Shown: positions 1 to 6,339 of the stretch, in pieces
How positions within the stretch are numbered: the first letter of the stretch is position 1
Layout: each line of letters opens with the position of its first letter
Assembly: GCA_003452695.1 (NCBI GenBank)
Contig: DMNP01000310.1
Location: 882-20,185 of the forward strand
Source of the DNA: Eggerthellaceae bacterium
Lineage (GTDB): Bacteria; Actinomycetota; Coriobacteriia; Coriobacteriales; Eggerthellaceae
Direction: 5' to 3'
DNA: 19,304 nucleotides
Notes under the pieces: generated by a model
The model's input: the letters and a program-made list of their open reading frames with translations, nothing else
Told to the model about the DNA's origin: nothing
The model's database searches: none
Made by a program: the position numbers and the translations under genes

Positions 1-448
1 CCTTGAACTTCTTCTTGAGCGATTTCAGCGGCAAGTCCTGCACGCTCTTCGACGGGCGCATGAGCACGGCCGCGCCGATGAGCCCGGTCAACTCGTCAAC
101 TGCATACAGCACCTTTTCCATGGGCAACTCGGGATCGGGGCAGCCCTCGGCGGCGAAGTTGTGGGATTGGATAGCGTGTACCAGCTCGTCGGTGCCGCCC
201 GCCTCGCGAAGCCATGGCTCGGCCTTCAACGTGTGCGCCTCCAACTGGGGAAACTCTTCCCAATCCAGGTCGTGCAGCAAGCCCACGATGCCCCAGAACT
301 CCTCGTTTTCAGGATCGAGCTCGCGCGCGAAATAGCGCATCGTGCCCTCGAGCGTCTCGGCATGCTCGATATGGAAGGACTCCTTGTTGTGTTCTTGCAG
401 AAGCGCGAATGCAGCCTCGCGCGTAATGCCTGCTTCAAGCTTGGCCAT
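1..448 (-). CDS. HD-domain phosphohydrolase, partial (3' end outside window)
   Basis: The reading frame starts at ATG 448-446 behind GGGGGAG and stays open to the left edge, so about 149 N-terminal residues are visible and the stop is outside. The visible metal-binding pattern of the HD superfamily is His29, His59-Asp60 (motif LLHDLDW), His96 and Asp118 (YAVDEL). HD proteins are metal-dependent phosphohydrolases. This short, HDIG-like form is cytoplasmic with no signal peptide or membrane segment, and its substrate cannot be read from sequence. It follows the UPF0158-ACT gene on the same strand after a 92-base gap that contains an inverted repeat without a T-run, so co-transcription is possible but not shown. 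The HD call is secure; the substrate is unknown. Confidence 0.85.
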   Translation of the reverse strand, partial: MAKLEAGITREAAFALLQEHNKESFHIEHAETLEGTMRYFARELDPENEEFWGIVGLLHDLDWEEFPQLEAHTLKAEPWLREAGGTDELVHAIQSHNFAAEGCPDPELPMEKVLYAVDELTGLIGAAVLMRPSKSVQDLPLKSLKKKFK

Positions 449-521
449 CGTCTCCCCCGTCCTTGCAGATTAACCCATCTCGCAGAATCCTACCACGGCA
501 GCACCGTGCGCGCGATACGTC

Positions 522-540
522 AACGCCAAGCGCCGGCGTT
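522..540 (-). repeat. Short inverted repeat between UPF0158-ACT and HD genes
   Basis: A perfect 6-bp stem, AACGCC / GGCGTT, encloses a 7-base loop just after the stop of the UPF0158-ACT gene on the minus strand. No T-run follows it in the direction of transcription, so it is at best a weak terminator or processing hairpin. Stems of this size also occur by chance in GC-rich DNA. Confidence 0.3.
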
Positions 541-1386
541 TCAGATACTGCAGCCGCAATGACGCAGCTCGGCAATCGCGCGCTCCAGCATTTCGCCTTT
601 CACCAGGATGTAATCGGTGTCGTATGTCGAAATTGCAAACAGCGGAATCTCCGCCTCGGCGAGCGCGGTCGAAATCTTCGCCAGGATGCCGACGAGCCCG
701 AAATCGAGTGGTCCGCACACCCTGAATACGCGCCAGCCGTCCTCGCGGGCCACTGCGTCTGCAGGCGCGTTTTCTGTTTCGCAAACCACCGAAACCTCTT
801 CGTCGGTTCGGGTTATGCAACAGAAACCCTGGTTAAACAGCTGCACCGGCACGTTCGTACACTGGCACACGCTAAGATGATGCTCGAGGACCTGAAGCTG
901 CAACTTTGTTTTCAGGGCATCGGGCAGCAGCTCCCGCCATGAGCGTTTTCTGCTCTCGTGGCGATCGTCTATCCATGCACTGTCGTTTCCTCGAAGCCAT
1001 TCGATGGCGAGCTGGCACATGCGCTCGTCCTTATACGCATACCAGCTTTGCAAAACCCCCATGCGCTCGACAGCTCGGCGGAAAGAACGGAATGCGCCGC
1101 TGCCGTGGATGGCATGAAGCAGGTCGTCTCCCTCTGCCCCGCCAAGCGCACATGCGAAATCCCTCATAGTACGCCAATCGTCCCTATCGCACCTATCGGG
1201 AAGCGCAACCCAATCGGGGCCCTCGAAAGCATCCTCGTCGTATTCTTCGCCCGATATGGCGGAATCCGTAGAGCAATCGACTTCGCCGGTTTTGATATTG
1301 GCAAACCAAAGCGTATCTTCCGATGCGCTCTCGATGGCGTCTACGATCGAGGTCAAACTGAACTCGGGTTTAGGTTCGCTTTCCAT
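541..1386 (-). CDS. UPF0158 family - ACT domain fusion protein
   Basis: A 281-residue soluble protein. The start chosen is ATG 1386, preceded by AAAGGA at a good spacing. A longer open frame upstream to 1740 would overlap the neighbouring gene and looks non-coding. Residues about 8-150 resemble UPF0158 proteins (SIVDAIESASEDTLWFANI, a cluster of Asp/Glu, and DDWRTMRDF at 69-77). Residues about 170-281 form an ACT-type domain (EEVSVVCE, EDGWRVFRVCGPLDFG, then STYDTDYILVKG), as in the small stand-alone ACT proteins of anaerobes. ACT domains usually bind amino acids or other small ligands. UPF0158 has no established function. I infer a ligand-responsive cytoplasmic regulator or adaptor, with no evidence for a specific ligand. 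It lies 119 bases downstream of the permease-like gene on the same strand. Confidence 0.8.
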   Translation of the reverse strand: MESEPKPEFSLTSIVDAIESASEDTLWFANIKTGEVDCSTDSAISGEEYDEDAFEGPDWVALPDRCDRDDWRTMRDFACALGGAEGDDLLHAIHGSGAFRSFRRAVERMGVLQSWYAYKDERMCQLAIEWLRGNDSAWIDDRHESRKRSWRELLPDALKTKLQLQVLEHHLSVCQCTNVPVQLFNQGFCCITRTDEEVSVVCETENAPADAVAREDGWRVFRVCGPLDFGLVGILAKISTALAEAEIPLFAISTYDTDYILVKGEMLERAIAELRHCGCSI

Positions 1387-1420
1387 GTCGTTCCTTTCGC
1401 ATGCGGTTTGAACATCGTCG

Positions 1421-1436
1421 CTTCGTCGCAACGAAG
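1421..1436. repeat. 16-bp palindrome upstream of UPF0158-ACT gene
   Basis: CTTCGTCGCAACGAAG is a 6-bp perfect inverted repeat around CGCA, located 35-50 bases before the UPF0158-ACT start codon. It could be an operator or an RNA hairpin in the leader. No T-run is present on the minus-strand side, so it is not a convincing terminator. Confidence 0.3.
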
Positions 1437-1505
1437 AATCCTCGTTGTCCTCAGGATACGCCATGAGACGAGGAATGTCCCCAATCCGCCGGTAAGGAGC
1501 TGTTG

Positions 1506-2504
1506 CTACGATGCCCCACCTTCGGGCGGAAGCACTTGGTAGAGCAATTCCAGAAACACGAAGAACGATCCCAAGCCCACGAGCGTGCCGTCGAGCACGA
1601 CGTCGCCCGCTCGAGCCATCAGCCTTTCGAGTTGCGGCAAGAGCCACCAAACGCCCCATGTGGCTATGGTGGAATAGAACAGCGAGTTCTGCAGGCAAAC
1701 CTGCCCCATGAAGTTGAATCGCATGTCGCGATAATCCCATAGCTCGTAGTTTCTATTGGCCACCATGCCGCTTCCGAAGTCCACGCTCGTGCAAACGGCC
1801 TGATTAACGAGGAAACTTGCCGCCAAGGCCAAGGGCGTTGAAAGCGCAGGGGGCACGAAACGGCTTACGGCGGGCAGTTGCAGGACTCCCTCTATGGCAT
1901 TCTTCACGGGCACCAAGACCAAATCGGCCAACACGGCGGCTGTGCCTTCGGCCGGAAACGGGAACAACCATTGATCCCAGAGCATACGGTTTTCGCGGTC
2001 GTATCCGCCTTTGAACAAACCATACTTTATTCCCGTGCAGAACAGCATCTCGACCCAATGACCGAGCATCGAGAACGTCATGAAATACAACCCCAGCTTG
2101 CGCGCGAGCGGATACCACGAAGCAGCTATGAGCGGACCGACCGATGTTCCCGCGCCTGTCGTGCGGCGAAGCGCTGCGGAGCGAAGCGCGCATCCGACAA
2201 GGCCCGCAGAGCCTATCGCGTGCGCCACGGGCATCGCGCGGTTGAACAGCTTCTCGCGCAGAGCGTGTGCGCCCCACGTGCGCGTCACGTACACGCCCTT
2301 CCTCGCTTTGTTGATGATGCCGAGACCGACCGTCGCCGTGGCTGCGACGCACGCCATCGGCAACGCCGCCTTGGAACGGCGGTGCGTGAACCAGGCCCCG
2401 AGCCCCGTTGCGACTGCGCTCGCGCCGATGCGCCAGAAACTGAAATCGTACGGAAGCTTATCGGGATCCGAAGCTGCAGCGTAGGCGTACCAAGTGCCGA
2501 GCAT
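1506..2504 (-). CDS. Putative ABC transporter permease-like membrane protein (ABC_trans_CmpB / type IV family)
   Basis: A 332-residue polytopic membrane protein starting at ATG 2504 behind a strong GAGGAGG. Hydrophobic segments lie near residues 25-40, 45-65, 90-110, 120-150, 180-205, 215-240, 275-295 and 305-325. The motifs GHWVEMLFC (about 146-154), a Trp- and Pro-rich WDQWLFPFP stretch, and near the C-terminus WDYRDMRFNFMGQVCLQ match the pattern of the putative ABC-transporter type IV family (E in the first half, WDY...NFxGxxCL in the second). No ATPase gene is adjacent and the substrate is unknown. In this family the ABC-transporter label is itself only a prediction. It is probably the first gene of a minus-strand unit with UPF0158-ACT and the HD protein. 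Confidence 0.72.
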   Translation of the reverse strand: MLGTWYAYAAASDPDKLPYDFSFWRIGASAVATGLGAWFTHRRSKAALPMACVAATATVGLGIINKARKGVYVTRTWGAHALREKLFNRAMPVAHAIGSAGLVGCALRSAALRRTTGAGTSVGPLIAASWYPLARKLGLYFMTFSMLGHWVEMLFCTGIKYGLFKGGYDRENRMLWDQWLFPFPAEGTAAVLADLVLVPVKNAIEGVLQLPAVSRFVPPALSTPLALAASFLVNQAVCTSVDFGSGMVANRNYELWDYRDMRFNFMGQVCLQNSLFYSTIATWGVWWLLPQLERLMARAGDVVLDGTLVGLGSFFVFLELLYQVLPPEGGAS

Positions 2505-2753
2505 GTTGCCTCCTCAGTCATCGGGGTCGTCGTTTGGACCGCTAGAAGCATTTTACCAGGCAGGCTATTGCCGGTTATCGTTCTTGAGCTGCGTGTGCGA
2601 GTTAAGTTTATCGGGATTGGGGCTATCTAGCGCCCCTCCGAGAATCAGCGTCTGGCAAAGAAGAGAGCCGGCTTTCACTGACGCGACGATGATAGCACGC
2701 CAAGCTGGCCGGCTGGGCGATGTTTCCGTCGGTTCGAGGGCGCAACCATCCAT

Positions 2754-2770
2754 GCCCGGCGAAGCCGGGC
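2754..2770. repeat. Perfect hairpin in the 413-base gap 2505-2917
   Basis: GCCCGGC GAA GCCGGGC is a perfect 7-bp stem with a 3-base loop. It sits in a GC-rich non-coding stretch between the transposase remnant and the permease gene, and no T-run follows on either strand. The gap holds no credible gene; its open frames are artefacts of high GC. The part next to 2918 may be leftover insertion-sequence DNA, but I could not identify a terminal inverted repeat. Confidence 0.4.
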
Positions 2771-2917
2771 CGCCGCCAATCCGCGCGAAGGCCACCTTGC
2801 CGGGCTGGGGCGCTCCCACGCGCGTGCCTTTTGATCGTGCGCGCGCGTGCTAGCCCATCCGACCTGCGGGCGCCACGTCGCGCGTCCGCATGGATGCCGC
2901 GCTTGCGCGCGGCGGGG

Positions 2918-3520
2918 CTAGCTGCGGTACGCCAGGGGGATCGCGACGTTCTTGGAGAGCGGCTTCGATTGGCGCGGGTACTCCCGCCCCTTGCCCGACG
3001 ACTCCGGGACCTGCGAGGCCGACGTGGGCAGCGATGCCTCCTCTGCTGCGAGCTCGCGCTCGGTGAACCACGAGGGCGCCGGGGGCGCGACGAGCGCCCT
3101 GCCCGTCATAATCGCGCACCTGACCAGGCACATCGCCTCGGCGCCGGCCCGCGACCACGACCTTCCCTGGTCCTTGAGCCGGGACACCCCGACGTGGGAG
3201 TTCGTACCCTCAATCGTGCCGAGCTCGCGTTTGGGCGGGCGCACGCCGCCGGCATGGTTGGCGACGTAGGTGGCCAGGTCGAGAACCTTGTCGCGCGCGC
3301 CGCCCGCCTTCATCTTGGCCGCGACTCTCTCGCACATGCGGGCCAGCTGCTTGCCCTTGCCGCGTACGGCGAGGTTAACAGCCCACTCGCGCTTGGCCGA
3401 CCACTCGTCGGGGAAGGCCCGCGTCACCTTCTTCATGATGTGGAAGAAGTCGAGCGTGTAGTCCACGGCGCATCCCGCCGCGGTGTCGGCGACGCGTTCC
3501 ATGATGATAGAATCCGTCAT
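2918..3520 (-). pseudogene. C-terminal remnant of an ISLre2 / UPF0236-type transposase
   Basis: A 200-residue frame. Its central part carries features of UPF0236/ISLre2 transposases: LDFFHIMKKV near the start, then YVANHAGG, and GTIEGTNSHVGVSRLKDQG followed by RSWSRAGAEAM. Family members are usually about 450-500 residues, so more than half, including most of the upstream catalytic region, is missing. The in-frame codons before 3520 reach a stop within about a dozen codons, and a terminator belonging to the next gene lies immediately upstream, so there is no room for the lost N-terminus. I read it as a decayed insertion-sequence fragment. It could still be translated from ATG 3520 (AAAGG upstream) but should not transpose. 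Target-site repeats were not found. The exact IS family is moderately certain. Confidence 0.6.
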
Positions 3521-3569
3521 CGGAGAACCTTTCTTTTCGTGCCGTCGAGGGCTTCACGCTCCGCGGTGC

Positions 3570-3601
3570 AAAAAGGATGCGCCCGGGGAAACACCGGGCG
3601 C
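3570..3601 (-). terminator. Rho-independent terminator of the small membrane-protein gene
   Basis: Read on the minus strand, GCGCCCGG, a 7-base loop and CCGGGCGC are followed by ATCCTTTTT. The 8-bp perfect stem with a T5 tail lies 37 bases after the stop codon of the gene at 3638-4138, in the correct orientation to end it. Confidence 0.8.
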
Positions 3602-3637
3602 CCTTCTTTCCAGCGATACGATTGAAACAGGTGCTCA

Positions 3638-4138
3638 CTACTGCGGAGGGAGCTGGCCATTGCCGGGGTTGCCACCACCAGCATTGTAATCCTTGATGGT
3701 CTTTGCAGCCCAGACGATGCACGCGGCGAAAACCAAGCTTGCCAGGCTCGAGAGGATAGATGAGAAGCCGCCGCCGCCCACTACTCCCAAAATGATGCCG
3801 ATGATGTTAATCACCAAATCGATGATACCGAGAACGTAGGCGCCGCCGACCTTGCTGAAATCATTGGAGCCGCGAACTGAGAAGATTCCCAGCAAGAGCG
3901 TGAAGATTCCCGAGATGAGGACTACCGCGCCCGCGACGAGTGCCAGCCCCGTTACCGTGGCCGCAGCTTCCACGTCGGTCTGGCTCATCGTAGAGGTAGA
4001 TGAAGCGAGGTTTCCAGCCAATATGCCTCCGCCGCCCATCGACATGATGCCGAAGATGATGCCCAAGGCGCCGATGACGATTGCTATGATGCCGAGGACC
4101 TTTAACGTGCTCTTTGCGTTGTTGATGTTCTTGTTCAT
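3638..4138 (-). CDS. Small four-helix membrane protein of unknown function
   Basis: A 166-residue protein. The start at ATG 4138 (MNKNINNAK) is preferred over an upstream in-frame ATG at 4210 because AAAGGGG lies 8 bases before it and the extra 24 residues look non-coding. It has four hydrophobic, Gly/Ile-rich segments at about residues 14-36, 62-88, 100-124 and 127-146. A short Ser/Thr-rich loop follows helix 1, and the tail is Gly/Pro/Asn-rich and ends in QLPPQ. This layout resembles small tetraspan membrane proteins common in Coriobacteriia and Firmicutes, but I recognise no named family or catalytic motif. It is monocistronic: a terminator follows it, and divergent genes start 258 bases upstream. 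The leader holds a small palindrome, CGTCCAAAGGACG (4191-4203), which may be an operator. Confidence 0.72.
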   Translation of the reverse strand: MNKNINNAKSTLKVLGIIAIVIGALGIIFGIMSMGGGGILAGNLASSTSTMSQTDVEAAATVTGLALVAGAVVLISGIFTLLLGIFSVRGSNDFSKVGGAYVLGIIDLVINIIGIILGVVGGGGFSSILSSLASLVFAACIVWAAKTIKDYNAGGGNPGNGQLPPQ

Positions 4139-4289
4139 TTTCAAATCCCCTTTCTTGGGCCACCGGACCCTGTTTCTCCAGCAGTGCCGCCGTCCAAAGG
4201 ACGTTCTCACTATGATTATCCTCGAAGGGAAAGACGGACTATCTTAGTAAGGTGTTTCGTTTCGTGACGGGTTTTGCACTCGATTGTTC

Positions 4290-4317
4290 TTGACGAGTAC
4301 GAGTATGTGCCTAAAAT
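4290..4317 (+). promoter_or_regulatory. Sigma-70-type promoter of the XRE-receiver / kinase operon
   Basis: TTGACG (4290-4295) and TAAAAT (4312-4317) are separated by 16 bases, about 80 bases before the start codon of the regulator gene. Both hexamers are close to the housekeeping consensus, and the region is AT-richer than its surroundings. A single GTGACGG (4264-4270) lies 19 bases upstream of the -35 box. Confidence 0.55.
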
Positions 4318-4396
4318 TAGATGATTTAACCAAAACAGCATTCTGGTTCAAGGCGAAAGAAGCCGTTCGCACGGAGGGATAAGGTAGCAAGGAGCT

Positions 4397-4987
4397 ATGG
4401 CAAATCATTTCGGAGAAACTCTGCGTCGTTTGAGGGCCGAAAAGTGCCTTTCCCAGCAGCAGGTTGCAAACCGGCTGCACGTGACCCGCTCGGCAGTCGC
4501 GAACTGGGAAATAGGGTACCGATTGCCCAACGCCGCCATGATCTCCCAAATCGCCCGGGTGCTCAACGCGGACGCGGCATTGCTGCTCGCGGCTGCAGAC
4601 GAGTCCCACGATGCCCCGAACGTCCTGCTGGTGGACGACAGCCCCATTGCCCTCGAGGGGGGTCTCCCCGTTTTGCGGGAGGCGCTTCCGGGCGCGAACG
4701 TCGTCGGTCTCGCGAGCCCAGCGGAGGCCGTGCGCTATTTTAAGAGCAACCCGGTCGCGCTGGCGCTTCTGGATATCAAGATAGGCAGGACCAACGGGCT
4801 CGACCTATGCCAGGAGCTCCTGCACATCAGACCGGATGCCAACATTGCCTATATCACGGCATACCCGGAGTATTCCCTCGACGCGTGGAACACCGACGCC
4901 TGCGGTTTTATACTTAAACCGTTGGAGGTGGAAGCAGTCCGCACGCTTATTCCCAAGCTGAGGCGTCCTGTCCGAGGGCTACTGTGA
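4397..4987 (+). CDS. XRE-type HTH / response-regulator receiver fusion (atypical domain order)
   Basis: A 196-residue cytoplasmic regulator behind AAGGAG. Residues about 5-60 are an XRE/Cro-type helix-turn-helix (LRRLRAEKCLSQQQVANRL, then VTRSAVANWEIGYRLPNAA). Residues about 75-192 are a complete receiver domain: acidic pair Asp80-Asp81 (LLVDD), phospho-acceptor Asp126 (LLDIKIG), Thr154 and Lys174-Pro175 (FILKP). The ITAYPEYSLDAW stretch resembles receivers of LytT/AlgR-type regulators, yet the usual C-terminal LytTR DNA-binding domain is absent and the XRE domain is at the front. I infer that kinase-driven phosphorylation of Asp126 controls DNA binding or dimerisation of the HTH. The gene overlaps the LytS-type kinase by 4 bases (GTGA), which strongly supports a cognate pair. 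Target genes are unknown; autoregulation is plausible. Confidence 0.88.
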   Translation: MANHFGETLRRLRAEKCLSQQQVANRLHVTRSAVANWEIGYRLPNAAMISQIARVLNADAALLLAAADESHDAPNVLLVDDSPIALEGGLPVLREALPGANVVGLASPAEAVRYFKSNPVALALLDIKIGRTNGLDLCQELLHIRPDANIAYITAYPEYSLDAWNTDACGFILKPLEVEAVRTLIPKLRRPVRGLL

Positions 4988-6195
4988 TAGCGGAACAGTA
5001 TTTCTATGCAGCACTGGATATGTCCGCGCTCCTGTTCGGTGCGTTTGGGCTGGTATTGCTCTACATCGCCCGCGACGTCGAGCGATGGCCAAGGGGCTTG
5101 TGCGTCGCCATCCTCATATCGACGATTGCCTGTGCGGCAGTAGGCCTTTTGGGAAACGGCGCCGCACAAGCCGACGTGTCGTACGCGTCCGTGCTTGCTC
5201 TGAGCCTTGCCGAAACGCTGATAGCCCCGATTCCCTCCTTGCTCGTGTTCGCGTATTTCGTCTACTGCAGTGGGAGAGACTTCCGAACGAATGCGGTTGT
5301 ACGCATCGAATGTGTGTTGACCGGCATCCTGATCGTTGCGGGATGTCTGGCGAAGCTGAGTGGGGAAGCGCGCGTCGTTGCTGGTCAAGATCCCCATTTC
5401 GGGCCATGGATTGCCCTGACGTTCGCCTCGATAGCCGCGCTTACGGCAATCAACCTCGTAACGCTTGTCCGGTACTGGAAAGACATAACGAACGTACAGG
5501 GCTTTATGTTCCTGGCCTGCTTTCTCGCGGCGCCGTCCATTCAGGTCATTCTCGTGGAGTTCCTCCTTTTGGTTGGCCTGGTCCGTCGCTACCTGGACCA
5601 GAAGGAGGAGGTCGCGCAGGAACGAGCACACGTCGCCGTCCTGCAGATGAGGCCCCACTTCATCCACAACACGCTGACGAGCATCTACTACCTTATTGCC
5701 AAGGATCCCGAAAGGGCCCAGCAGACAACGTTGGACTTCTCCCGCTACCTGCAGAGCAACTTCGAGGTCGTTGCGGAGGACGGAACGATTTCCTTCGAGC
5801 AGGAGCTGGAGCATACGAAGGCATACCTCGCGGTGGAGCAGGCCTGTTACGAGGGACAGGTGTTCGTGGAATTCGACACGCCGGTCACGTCGTTTAACGT
5901 TCCGCCCCTCACGCTGCAGCCCATCGTAGAGAACGCCGTCAAGCACGGCATGGACCCCGATTCGGAGCCGCTGCAGGTCTCCGTCGCCACGCGCGACCTT
6001 GGGTGCGGCGTGCAGATCATCGTGGAGGACAACGGCCCTGGCTTTACGCCGCCCGATGAGGATGAGCGGCACTTCGCCCTGGATAACGTCCGCGAGCGGC
6101 TAAAAGCGCAGTGCGGTGGCACGCTGGAGATTGGAACCCGCGAGGCGGGCGGGACCAGGGTGACGATCTTCGTCCCCACGCAGGCATCGCGATGA
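4984..6195 (+). CDS. LytS-type sensor histidine kinase (His_kinase / HATPase_c)
   Basis: A 403-residue membrane kinase. GTG 4984 overlaps the regulator stop (GTGA) and is preceded by GAGGG, giving translational coupling; an in-frame ATG 12 codons later is the alternative. About six hydrophobic segments (near residues 13-30, 40-58, 70-95, 106-124, 140-162 and 172-200) form the sensor, with no large extracellular domain, so the signal is probably membrane-associated or small. A short linker (DQKEEVAQERAHVAVLQ) leads to the His_kinase box MRPHFIHNTL with phospho-acceptor His225. The ATPase domain has its N-box (ENAVKHG, Glu316-Asn317) and G-box (EDNGPGF, 348-354), ending with GGTRVTIF. All catalytic motifs are intact. 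It is convergent with the clostripain genes and is expected to phosphorylate the XRE-receiver protein encoded upstream. Confidence 0.92.
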   Translation: MIAEQYFYAALDMSALLFGAFGLVLLYIARDVERWPRGLCVAILISTIACAAVGLLGNGAAQADVSYASVLALSLAETLIAPIPSLLVFAYFVYCSGRDFRTNAVVRIECVLTGILIVAGCLAKLSGEARVVAGQDPHFGPWIALTFASIAALTAINLVTLVRYWKDITNVQGFMFLACFLAAPSIQVILVEFLLLVGLVRRYLDQKEEVAQERAHVAVLQMRPHFIHNTLTSIYYLIAKDPERAQQTTLDFSRYLQSNFEVVAEDGTISFEQELEHTKAYLAVEQACYEGQVFVEFDTPVTSFNVPPLTLQPIVENAVKHGMDPDSEPLQVSVATRDLGCGVQIIVEDNGPGFTPPDEDERHFALDNVRERLKAQCGGTLEIGTREAGGTRVTIFVPTQASR

Positions 6196-6312
6196 TAACG
6201 TTACGACGCGCATCATGGACACAACAAACTTATCGTAGAGCCAGAATTACCTGCGGAAATGTGTTTGTTTGCAAAAACTAACTCTAGCGGCCGTACCACA
6301 GCACTTGCCGGA

Positions 6313-6327
6313 TGCTGGAACCCAGCA
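6313..6327. repeat. Small hairpin between convergent kinase and clostripain genes
   Basis: TGCTGG AAC CCAGCA is a perfect 6-bp stem with a 3-base loop in the 144-base convergent gap 6196-6339. There is no T-run directly after it on either strand, so it is at best a weak bidirectional terminator. I see no gene in the gap. Confidence 0.35.
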
Positions 6328-6339
6328 ATTCGTTCCCGG

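Noticed and set aside
1387..1740. N-terminal extension of the UPF0158-ACT frame to 1740
   Set aside because: It overlaps the permease-like gene, its translation is compositionally unlike protein, and AAAGGA precedes ATG 1386.
2595..2608. 14-base sequence shared in inverted orientation with 12642-12655 (AACTTAACTCGCAC)
   Set aside because: About one such 14-mer match is expected by chance in a window of this size, and neither flank matches further.
3570..3601. Terminal inverted repeat of the insertion sequence
   Set aside because: The stem with T5 on the minus strand sits directly after a gene stop and is a standard terminator.
2720..3625. Long plus-strand open frame opposite the transposase remnant
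   Set aside because: Very Arg/Ala-rich translation without Shine-Dalgarno or domain; antisense shadow in GC-rich DNA.
4264..4270. Single GTGACGG upstream of the XRE-receiver promoter as proof of autoregulation by the clostripain-promoter binder
   Set aside because: A 7-mer occurs about twice by chance on both strands of this window; kept only as a hint.
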